A DNA stretch of 5,410 nt from DATDOO01 sp035293245 (lineage in GTDB: Bacteria > Pseudomonadota > Gammaproteobacteria > Methylococcales > Methylococcaceae). Below the pieces are notes generated by a model. That model searched no databases. It was given only the letters and a program-made list of their open reading frames with translations, and had not been told where the DNA came from. The stretch covers positions 1 through 5,410 of the forward strand of contig DATDOO010000224.1 in NCBI GenBank assembly GCA_035293245.1, read 5' to 3'. Positions 1-5,022 of the stretch are shown here, one piece after another (position 1 is the first letter of the stretch; each line of letters begins with the position of its first letter). The translations under genes were made by a program, and so were the position numbers.

Positions 1-1
1 G

Positions 2-76
2 GGCAAGCCGCCCGCCGCAGCCCCGGCGGCTCCGCCTGCTCCGGTTGTTCCCGGCGCCGAGGTGAAGACTTACTGA
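2..76 (+). CDS. C-terminal fragment of an unidentified protein with Ala/Pro-rich tail
   Basis: The frame starting at base 2 is open from the window edge to a TGA at 74-76 and gives 24 residues: a Gly-Lys-Pro-Pro start, a run of Ala and Pro, then an ending of GAEVKTY. Ala/Pro-rich tails are common as flexible ends of envelope or periplasmic proteins, but nothing here identifies a family. The stop lies two bases before the stop of the convergent metallophosphoesterase gene, which fits the tight packing elsewhere in the window. The fragment is too short for codon statistics, so a non-coding reading cannot be excluded. Confidence 0.5.
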   Translation, partial: GKPPAAAPAAPPAPVVPGAEVKTY

Positions 77-78
77 GC

Positions 79-807
79 TCAGATTTCGATGGTCAGGCAG
101 GGGTCGAACCCTTTCACCAAACCCTGCCCGTTGTATCCGCGCGGATTGCACAGCACACGGGTACGGTCGTGGACGATATCGTTCAGGAAGTGGGTATGGC
201 CGTGAATCCATACGGGGATGTCGAAACGTTCCATGAGCTCGTGCAGGTCGTTGCAATAAGCGAAGCGCTTGAGGGAGTGGCTGAGTCCTTTCCAGCAGTT
301 GGGCAGCGGCGCGTGATGGGTGACGACCACCGTCGGACCGTGGAACGGCCGGGACAGTTCCTCTTCCAGCCAGGCCAGGGACGCCTGGTGCTTCAGGATG
401 TAGTCGCTGAGCATCAACAGGCGCTTTCCGTGGCGAATCTGCTTGAAGTCGTTGACGATGGCGCGCATGTCTTCCAGCTTGCCGCCTTCCCCGTCGCCCA
501 GGTTCGTCCACAGCGTGCAGCCCAGGAAGCGCACGTCTTCGAGGATGAAATACTCGTTCTGCAGGAAATTGACCGGCGTGCCGATGGCCTGCCGGCGCAG
601 CGTCCTCAGGGTCTCGTCGTATTCCCCGCCGTAGAATTCGTGATTGCCGGCCACATAGACCACCGGCACGATGCTGTTCCGGAGCCAGTCGACTCCCTGC
701 CGCCCCACGCCGATGTCGCCGGCGGCGACGATGATGTCGGCATCGGTGAGCGGCAGCGGCATTGGGCCGAATTCCAGATGAATGTCGGAGAAAAAGTTGA
801 TTTTCAT
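79..807 (-). CDS. Calcineurin-like metallophosphoesterase (242 aa)
   Basis: Predicted cytoplasmic phosphoesterase that hydrolyses phosphomono- or diesters with a two-metal centre; the substrate cannot be read from sequence. The family's metal-binding motifs appear in order: SDIH near the N-terminus (Asp8, His10), GDI (Asp31), GNHE (Asn55, His56), THH (His164-His165) and GHTH (His204, His206). All core ligands are present, so the enzyme should be active. It has no signal peptide or membrane segment, and 242 residues suits a stand-alone domain. The ATG at 805-807 places Met directly before the first beta strand. Only 9 bases separate it from the TAA of the upstream ATPase gene and no good Shine-Dalgarno is visible, so translation is probably coupled to the preceding gene. 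It is the last gene of the four-gene minus-strand operon. A role related to tungstate transport is possible only by context. Confidence 0.9.
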   Translation of the reverse strand: MKINFFSDIHLEFGPMPLPLTDADIIVAAGDIGVGRQGVDWLRNSIVPVVYVAGNHEFYGGEYDETLRTLRRQAIGTPVNFLQNEYFILEDVRFLGCTLWTNLGDGEGGKLEDMRAIVNDFKQIRHGKRLLMLSDYILKHQASLAWLEEELSRPFHGPTVVVTHHAPLPNCWKGLSHSLKRFAYCNDLHELMERFDIPVWIHGHTHFLNDIVHDRTRVLCNPRGYNGQGLVKGFDPCLTIEI

Positions 808-816
808 GGACGCATT

Positions 817-1809
817 TTAGAGCACGCGGAGCGCCGTGGCCTTAAAACTGACCCACACCGGCGCACCCGGCGCGAGGTGAAGTTCGGCGAACGCTTCCCG
901 GGTAACGAGTGCCTGGAAGCATTCGCCCGCCTCGACGCCGACCAGCACCTGCGCACCTTGTTCGGCGACCGCGGTGACGCGCCCGTGAAAACGGTTGCGC
1001 AGGCTGGCGTCGAGCGGTTCGAGGGAGAGAATCAACTCCTCGGGATGGACGAGCAGATGCCGGCCCTCGCGGACGTTGCCGGGCAGGTGAATGTCGATCT
1101 TGGCGGTGCGGAAAGCGCCGTCCCGTACTTCGCCATGAAACAGATTGATGAGCGGGGCGGCCACCGCCCGCCCGGCGACCAGACTGACCACCCGGTCGGC
1201 CAGGGCCATGCCGCGGGTCTGGTCGTGGGTGCTGAACACCACGGTGCGGCCCTGCCGGTGGGCAAGGCGGGTCACGACCTGTTCGACGCGCGTCGCTGCG
1301 GCGCTTTCCAGGGCGGCGAAGGGTTCGTCGCACAACAGAACCTCGGTATCCAGGGCCACGGCGCGCGCCAGGGCGACGAGCTGGCGTTCCCCGCCGGACA
1401 GTTCCCGCGCCTTGCGCGCCGCGAGTTGCTCCGCGCCGACCTGTTCCAGCGCCGCGCGGGCGCGGAGCAGGCGTTCGGGAGCGGCGACGCCGCGCAGCTT
1501 CAGGCCCAGCGCCACGTTGTCCAGCACGCTACCGTCGAACAGCTTGGGGTGCTGGGTCAGCAGGGTGACGCGTCGCCGCGTCGCCAAGGGGCAATTCGCC
1601 GGCACCGGCTGGCCGAAGAATTCGATCCGGCCCTCGTGGGGCGCCTTGAGGAAAGCGAGGATTTCCAGCAGGGTGGTTTTGCCCGCGCCGTTGGGGCCGA
1701 CGAGCGCAATCAGGCCGGCGGACTCGATGCCGAGTTCGTCCAGTTGCAGGGCGGGCGCCAGGCCATCGTAAGACCAGGAAACTCCTTGCAGGCGGTATGC
1801 GGGCGTCAT
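817..1809 (-). CDS. tupC: Tungstate-type ABC transporter ATP-binding protein with Mop/TOBE domain (330 aa)
   Basis: ATP-hydrolysing subunit of an oxyanion importer, acting on the cytoplasmic face of the inner membrane with the permease encoded just upstream. Visible motifs are Walker A GPNGAGKTT (38-46), Q-loop Gln86 in LTQHP, signature LSGGERQ (137-143), Walker B LLCDEP (Asp161, Glu162) and the switch His195 in STHD. After the ATPase domain comes a linker (about 215-265) and a C-terminal domain (about 268-330, starting RNRFHGRV) that resembles the TOBE/Mop fold, which in molybdate and tungstate ATPases can bind oxyanion and inhibit transport. The ATG at 1807-1809 overlaps the permease TGA as ATGA, which fixes the start. 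The frame is open for a long way upstream, but that part is a shadow of the permease and kinase genes. Tungstate rather than molybdate is inferred mainly from the TupB-like partner. Confidence 0.88.
   Translation of the reverse strand: MTPAYRLQGVSWSYDGLAPALQLDELGIESAGLIALVGPNGAGKTTLLEILAFLKAPHEGRIEFFGQPVPANCPLATRRRVTLLTQHPKLFDGSVLDNVALGLKLRGVAAPERLLRARAALEQVGAEQLAARKARELSGGERQLVALARAVALDTEVLLCDEPFAALESAAATRVEQVVTRLAHRQGRTVVFSTHDQTRGMALADRVVSLVAGRAVAAPLINLFHGEVRDGAFRTAKIDIHLPGNVREGRHLLVHPEELILSLEPLDASLRNRFHGRVTAVAEQGAQVLVGVEAGECFQALVTREAFAELHLAPGAPVWVSFKATALRVL
1806..1809 (-). promoter_or_regulatory. ATGA stop/start overlap coupling permease and ATPase genes
   Basis: On the minus strand these bases read ATGA: the TGA ends the permease and the ATG starts the ATPase. 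Such overlaps usually give translational coupling by re-initiation and keep the two transporter subunits at similar levels. The overlap itself is read directly; coupling is inference. Confidence 0.85.
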
Positions 1810-2501
1810 GGCGCGCGTTCCGGGCGCAGGCGGAACAGGAATGCGTTGACCGCGCCGGCAACGCCGAGCAAGGCCAGTCCCAGCGCCAGTCCCTGCTCGA
1901 ACTCGCCTTTGCCGGTTTCCAGGGCGATGGCCGTGGTCATGGTGCGCGTGAGCCCGGCGATGTTGCCGCCCAGCATCATCGCGGCGCCGATTTCGCCGAT
2001 GGCGCGGCCGAAGCCCATCACCGCCGCGGCGAGCAGGGCGCGGCGGACTTCGCGTGCCAGGTAACTCGCGGTTTGGCGGAAGTTCGCGCCCAGGGTTTTG
2101 AGGGTCGTGGCCAGGGCAGGGTCGGCGTCCTCCACCGCCTGCCAGGCCAAGTTCATGACGATGGGCAGGATCAGGGTGGTTTCGCCGAGAATCACCGCTT
2201 GCCGCGTATAGAGCAGCCCCAGTTCGCCGAGCGGCCCGCGGCGGCTGAGCAGGCCGTAGAAAATCAGCCCGATCATTACCGTGGGCATGGCCATGAGGGT
2301 GTGCAGCAACTGGCGCAGCGCCCGCCGGCCGGGAAAATCGCCGAGGGCCGCCGTCACGCCCAGCGGGATGCCGGCGAGCGCGGCCAGCAGGGTGGAAATC
2401 AGTGCGATGTAGAGGGAGGTGCCGACGATCCGCCAGGTTGCGGCGTCGAAGCTGCCGATGAGCCGGAGCGCCGCGAGCAGCGAATCGGTGAAATAGTCCA
2501 C
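1806..2501 (-). CDS. tupB: Tungstate-type ABC transporter permease (231 aa)
   Basis: Inner-membrane channel subunit of an oxyanion importer, working with the downstream ATPase and a periplasmic binding protein not encoded here. The protein is a typical binding-protein-dependent permease with about five or six hydrophobic segments: about 25-50, 65-85, 100-122, 155-180 and 203-225. The cytoplasmic coupling (EAA-type) region lies around TLGANFRQ (136-143) and GFGRAIGEIGAA (163-174). The stretch GGNIAGLTRTMTTAIALET (178-196) is a close match to what I know of TupB/WtpB-family permeases and is the main reason for calling tungstate. The start is GTG at 2499-2501, because an in-frame TAG lies only five codons upstream (2517-2519) and no ATG follows before the first membrane segment. 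No Shine-Dalgarno is visible before the GTG. That TAG is also the stop of the preceding kinase-like gene, which is in the same frame. Molybdate as substrate remains possible. Confidence 0.88.
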   Translation of the reverse strand: MDYFTDSLLAALRLIGSFDAATWRIVGTSLYIALISTLLAALAGIPLGVTAALGDFPGRRALRQLLHTLMAMPTVMIGLIFYGLLSRRGPLGELGLLYTRQAVILGETTLILPIVMNLAWQAVEDADPALATTLKTLGANFRQTASYLAREVRRALLAAAVMGFGRAIGEIGAAMMLGGNIAGLTRTMTTAIALETGKGEFEQGLALGLALLGVAGAVNAFLFRLRPERAP

Positions 2502-2516
2502 GAAGGGCCGCGCGGG

Positions 2517-3356
2517 CTAGGCGGCCAGCGCGTCGGCCACCAGGTCGATGAAGTCCCGGTCGTCGCGTACCCCGGCGATGGCTTCGGCGCCGACGGTGTA
2601 CCCGTAGCGGTCGGCGATGTCCCGGTAGCGCGGCAGGCGCGCGCGGAACAGTTCCGGAAAAACCCAGGCGACGAACTCGTCCGGCGGCATGCGCTCCGCG
2701 TCGCCGTAGCCTTTCCGGCGCAGAAACTCCGGCAGCTTGTCGTCCAGGAACGCTTCGCGGTAATACAGCGGCTTGGGGGAGCGCCGCGCCCGCTCGATGA
2801 GCGTCTCTTCCTGTTCCGGCGTGGCCTTGAGGTACAGGATCAGCGTGTGCGCCGCCAGCGCCTCCAGGACTTCCGGCGCGTCCAGTTCGCAGACGCTGCC
2901 GCCGGCGTCGTTGATGAAGTGCCGGTAGCCGTAAATGTCTTCCGCCTTGGCGACGAACTCCGGCACGTCCAGCATGGCGGCGATTTCCGCCCGCCGGTGC
3001 AGCGCCTGGCGGCGCTTGAATTCGGCCAGGCTCAGGCCGCCTTGCGCCGGATCGCCGATCTTGCCGAGAAAGGTGGAAATGGGCGCGAGGTTGTCCACCG
3101 TGATGTTGCTGCGGATGTAGATGGAATCGGACAACAACAGGTCGCGCAGGAACGGCACGTCCATGGCCTGCTTCTTGATGTTGTCCAGGATAGGCTCCTC
3201 CAGGTAGCGGGTGCCGATGCGGTAGTCGCCGGAGTAATGGAACCACTGGTCCTTGCACAGCTTGTTGGCCAGCGTCGTCTTGCCGACGCCGGACATGGCC
3301 AGTAGCGTGATCCGCCGGGTCGGCCAGTCGCGGAACTCCCGAGGCGACATTTTCAT
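2517..3356 (-). CDS. P-loop ATPase/kinase-like protein of unknown function (279 aa)
   Basis: I do not recognise a named family. The protein begins with a beta strand and a Walker A motif AMSGVGKTT (20-28), with Ala in place of the usual first Gly, followed by an alpha-helical N-terminal portion. The layout resembles small-molecule kinases of the shikimate/gluconate kinase type: an acidic GDYRIG segment (43-48), a loop NDAGGS (149-154) that could correspond to a substrate-binding glycine motif, a hydrophobic strand TLILYLKA (171-178), then an Arg-rich lid-like stretch ERARRSPKPLYYRE (188-201). It has no signal peptide or membrane segment, so it is cytoplasmic. The start is ATG 3354-3356; Met3 at 3348-3350 is an alternative with a GAAG sequence better spaced upstream. 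It is the first gene of the operon, 15 bases ahead of the permease GTG and in the same frame. Nucleotide binding is well supported; the acceptor substrate and any link to tungstate are unknown. Confidence 0.85.
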   Translation of the reverse strand: MKMSPREFRDWPTRRITLLAMSGVGKTTLANKLCKDQWFHYSGDYRIGTRYLEEPILDNIKKQAMDVPFLRDLLLSDSIYIRSNITVDNLAPISTFLGKIGDPAQGGLSLAEFKRRQALHRRAEIAAMLDVPEFVAKAEDIYGYRHFINDAGGSVCELDAPEVLEALAAHTLILYLKATPEQEETLIERARRSPKPLYYREAFLDDKLPEFLRRKGYGDAERMPPDEFVAWVFPELFRARLPRYRDIADRYGYTVGAEAIAGVRDDRDFIDLVADALAA

Positions 3357-3453
3357 CTTCGTGCAGCGCTCCCGATGGGAAAATCGTCAATCGAAGACAG
3401 TCTAACAACTCACCCCATGGCGCGAAACTGCGGCACGCGGTGCTCGGGACAGA

Positions 3454-3483
3454 TTGCCGGGCGGAAGAATTTCCGAGTATCCT
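3454..3483 (+). promoter_or_regulatory. Weak sigma70-like promoter candidate for the HNH gene
   Basis: TTGCCG (3454-3459) and TATCCT (3478-3483) are 18 bases apart and resemble -35 and -10 elements with four matches each. Transcription would then start near 3490, inside the second hairpin, which would argue against that hairpin being fully transcribed. Chance matches of this quality are common, so this is only a candidate. Confidence 0.22.
3462..3475 (+). repeat. Hairpin 1 in the HNH leader region
   Basis: CGGAA pairs perfectly with TTCCG around a four-base GAAT loop. It contains a GGA at 3463-3465 in the stem. It could be part of an RNA leader or an operator-like inverted repeat overlapping the candidate promoter spacer. 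Confidence 0.5.
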
Positions 3484-3497
3484 TCAACGGATTTGAA
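3483..3497 (+). repeat. Hairpin 2 in the HNH leader region, GGA in the loop
   Basis: TTCAA pairs with TTGAA around a CGGAT loop, so GGA (3489-3491) sits in the centre of the loop. This is the presentation known for high-affinity CsrA/RsmA sites. A competing pairing, CCTT 3481-3484 with AAGG 3502-3505, is possible. Confidence 0.5.
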
Positions 3498-3506
3498 TAC
3501 TAAGGC

Positions 3507-3521
3507 CCACGGACTCCGTGG
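3507..3521 (+). repeat. Hairpin 3 in the HNH leader region
   Basis: CCACGG pairs perfectly with CCGTGG around an ACT loop; it is the most GC-rich and stable of the three hairpins. GGA at 3511-3513 straddles stem and loop within CACGGAC. An A-rich stretch follows rather than a T-run, so it is not an intrinsic terminator on the plus strand. Confidence 0.6.
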
Positions 3522-3527
3522 TGAAGA

Positions 3528-3564
3528 AAAACGAGGCTGGGTAGATGTAACGACTAAAACGAGG
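3528..3564 (+). repeat. Nine-base direct repeat AAAACGAGG, second copy covering the ribosome binding site
   Basis: AAAACGAGG occurs at 3528-3536 and again at 3556-3564, with a 28-base period. The second copy forms most of the HNH gene's Shine-Dalgarno, so the first is a purine-rich sequence that could act as a standby or decoy ribosome site. It could also be chance in an A-rich stretch. Confidence 0.45.
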
Positions 3565-3565
3565 A
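3561..3565 (+). promoter_or_regulatory. Shine-Dalgarno GAGGA deciding the HNH gene start
   Basis: GAGGA lies five bases before the ATG at 3571, a normal spacing. It supports this ATG over the TTG at 3454, from which the same frame is also open, and over the ATG at 3586. Confidence 0.8.
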
Positions 3566-3570
3566 ACTTA

Positions 3571-4155
3571 ATGGAAACGCGCCATATGCAGATTTTGCGA
3601 ACCGACGCCTCCGGGATGCCGATCGAATGGATCGGTTACCAGGAGGCCGCCAAGCTGCACCATCTCGGTCAGGTCGCCTACGTATGCGGCTCGCTGCTCT
3701 GCACCCTGCACGGCGGAGTCAACGCCAAGACCGGTTTGCGCACCCGGCTCCAGATCAATTCCATTATCGCCACCCGCCATTATCAGCCGGTTTTCCATGC
3801 CGGCCGCTATACGCCCCCCCTCAACAACCCGGCGCTGTTCCGCCGCGACGACCATCTGTGCCTGTATTGCGGACAGCGCTTCAGCCACGGCGAACTGTCG
3901 CGCGATCACGTCACCCCCATCAGCCAGGGTGGGCAGGACGATTGGAACAACGTCGTCACCGCCTGCAAGCGCTGCAACAACCACAAGGCCGGGCGCACCC
4001 CGGAGCAGGCCGATCTGCAGCTCCTGGCGATCCCCTTCGCGCCCACCCACGCCGAATACGTCTACCTGCAAGGCCGGCGGGTGCTCAGCGACCAGATGGA
4101 GTTCCTGCGCGCCCACTTTCCGCGCCAGAGCCCCTTGCGCCAGCGGCTGTCCTGA
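3571..4155 (+). CDS. HNH endonuclease family protein (194 aa)
   Basis: Predicted metal-dependent nuclease of the His-Asn-His type. The HNH domain spans about residues 95-145: a zinc-type pair CLYC (Cys97, Cys100), the catalytic-type DHVTP (Asp112, His113), a Gly-Gly spacer and WNNVV (Asn127), then CKRCNNHKAG (Cys132, Cys135, His138). All expected residues are present, so it should be active, although target and role cannot be read. The N-terminal 90 residues have no motif I recognise; the C-terminal part (about 160-182, around YVYLQGRRVLSDQMEFL) is similar to tails I associate with chromosomal HNH proteins of proteobacteria. No methyltransferase, restriction subunit, RuvC domain, integrase or phage packaging gene lies nearby, so it looks like a stand-alone gene. 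It has its own leader and a good Shine-Dalgarno, and ends 12 bases from the convergent gene. Confidence 0.88.
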   Translation: METRHMQILRTDASGMPIEWIGYQEAAKLHHLGQVAYVCGSLLCTLHGGVNAKTGLRTRLQINSIIATRHYQPVFHAGRYTPPLNNPALFRRDDHLCLYCGQRFSHGELSRDHVTPISQGGQDDWNNVVTACKRCNNHKAGRTPEQADLQLLAIPFAPTHAEYVYLQGRRVLSDQMEFLRAHFPRQSPLRQRLS

Positions 4156-4167
4156 AGCCGGGGCGGG

Positions 4168-5022
4168 TCAGTGTCCGAAGATGGACAACTGGCGCGGTTG
4201 ATAGTCTTCCGGCACGCGCAATGGCAGTTCGTCGACCGGCTCGGTTTTCAGTTCCGCCAGATTCAGGTCGAAACCGTTGGCGCCGGATAGATCGCGCAAG
4301 GCGAGGAGAATGCCGTCGAGCTTGACGTTGCCCAGGGTGGGCACGTTCAGATCGAGCTTGTCGGCTACCGGCGCGGCCTCGCGCGCCAGTTTCAAAGCCA
4401 GCGCCTGCATGTCGCGCAAGGTGGCGGCGTCCGCAGCCGCCACACGGGCTTCCGTGGCGTTGGCCAGACACAGGTCGGCCTTGGGGCCGCCCGGTCCCGT
4501 TGCCTGATAGCGACGACAGGGCAGTCCCGCGACGTTGCCCTGCCCGGCGGGGGAGAGTTTCTGGATGGCCGGCGCGGATTTGCCGGAAGACTTGGGCGAA
4601 GGGATGCCGCCCAGCAGGTTTTCCACCTTGGCGCGCTGTTCCGGCGGCAAGAGAGCCAACTGATCCGAAACGCCTTTCATCATGCCGAACATTTGCTGGG
4701 CCTGATCGACCAGGTTGACGACGCTCTGTTCGTTGACCGTGGTCACCCGACGGTGTTTGTGGTCGACGATGATGAAAGCGCGATTGGCCTGCTGATAAAG
4801 CAGTTCGCGCTTTTTCTTTTCCGGATTCTCGCGCAGCAGCGCCATGCCGGGTTTCACCAGCACCAGCGGTTCCGCATCCAGCTCGCCCTTGGCGTCATGG
4901 AGGGTGAAGCGCAGGCTGACGTCGGCGCGCGCCGGGCTCGCCGACAAAACGAGAAGGAAGGGTAAAGCGAAAGGAAGCAGGCTACGGCCGAACCGTGCGC
5001 CGCGAAAGGGATGATGACTCAT
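4168..5022 (-). CDS. Secreted DUF4412-like periplasmic protein of unknown function (284 aa)
   Basis: The first 33 residues form a clear Sec signal peptide: basic residues (Arg7, Arg10, Arg13), a hydrophobic core LLPFALPFLLVL and an ARA cleavage site before Asp34. The mature protein opens with a beta-rich region (about 34-105) in which DAEPLVLVKPGMALL, RAFIIVDHKHRRVTTV and neighbouring strands match the look of DUF4412-type proteins, which are exported and uncharacterised. A Met/Gln-rich helix follows (105-125), then a Ser/Pro-rich linker (about 140-160), a segment GLPCRRY...DLC with Cys169 and Cys185 that could form a disulfide, and a helical C-terminus. There is no lipobox, so it is probably soluble periplasmic or outer-membrane associated. 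The ATG at 5020-5022 overlaps the TGA of the upstream membrane protein as ATGA and gives a clean signal peptide, which argues against the upstream GTG at 5062-5064. Family assignment is by impression. Confidence 0.82.
   Translation of the reverse strand: MSHHPFRGARFGRSLLPFALPFLLVLSASPARADVSLRFTLHDAKGELDAEPLVLVKPGMALLRENPEKKKRELLYQQANRAFIIVDHKHRRVTTVNEQSVVNLVDQAQQMFGMMKGVSDQLALLPPEQRAKVENLLGGIPSPKSSGKSAPAIQKLSPAGQGNVAGLPCRRYQATGPGGPKADLCLANATEARVAAADAATLRDMQALALKLAREAAPVADKLDLNVPTLGNVKLDGILLALRDLSGANGFDLNLAELKTEPVDELPLRVPEDYQPRQLSIFGH
5019..5022 (-). promoter_or_regulatory. ATGA stop/start overlap coupling the membrane protein and the secreted protein
   Basis: On the minus strand these bases read ATGA, ending the membrane protein (TGA) and starting the secreted protein (ATG). 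This supports co-translation and settles the downstream start. Only a weak GAGA purine stretch lies before the ATG. Confidence 0.8.

Larger units (their letters stand above)
3357..3570 (+). other. Divergent intergenic region between the kinase-tup operon and the HNH gene
   Basis: The 214 bases separate the start of the minus-strand operon from the HNH gene, so they must hold both promoters unless transcription enters from outside. The left part (3357-3450) holds no structure I can support and only weak promoter-like hexamers for the minus strand. The right part (about 3460-3570) is more AT-rich and contains three tandem perfect hairpins, a direct repeat and the HNH ribosome binding site. I see no molybdenum-cofactor riboswitch-like architecture in front of the minus-strand operon. 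Confidence 0.75.

Noticed and set aside
169..2064. Very long plus-strand open frame of about 630 codons opposite the metallophosphoesterase and tupC genes
   Set aside because: GC-rich antisense shadow. Its translation has no recognisable domain, while the minus strand encodes proteins with full catalytic motifs.
1797..3305. Plus-strand open frame of about 500 codons opposite the permease and kinase-like genes
   Set aside because: Low-complexity Gln/Gly/Ala/Arg-rich translation typical of the complement of GC-rich genes, with no start signal; the minus-strand genes explain the region.
1810..3408. Upstream in-frame extension of the ATPase gene that would give an 863-residue protein
   Set aside because: The extension is an Arg/Ala/Pro-rich shadow over two well-supported genes in another frame; the ATGA overlap fixes the ATPase start at 1809.
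3357..3450. Molybdenum/tungsten cofactor riboswitch ahead of the kinase-tup operon
   Set aside because: The space is under 215 bases, no multi-stem architecture is visible on the minus strand, and the start codon is preceded only by ordinary sequence.
3507..3521. Intrinsic terminator in the intergenic region
   Set aside because: The stem is only six base pairs, and neither strand shows a T-run after it in the direction of a gene that needs terminating.
3454..3570. TTG-started 39-codon extension of the HNH protein
   Set aside because: The ATG at 3571 has a good Shine-Dalgarno at the right spacing, and the upstream part contains hairpins and no protein-like conservation that I can see.
3460..4155. 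IscB/HEARO-type RNA-guided nuclease, suggested by an HNH protein next to a structured RNA-like region
   Set aside because: The protein has only 194 residues with no RuvC domain or bridge helix, and the hairpins are small and lie upstream within the presumed leader, unlike a long omega RNA.
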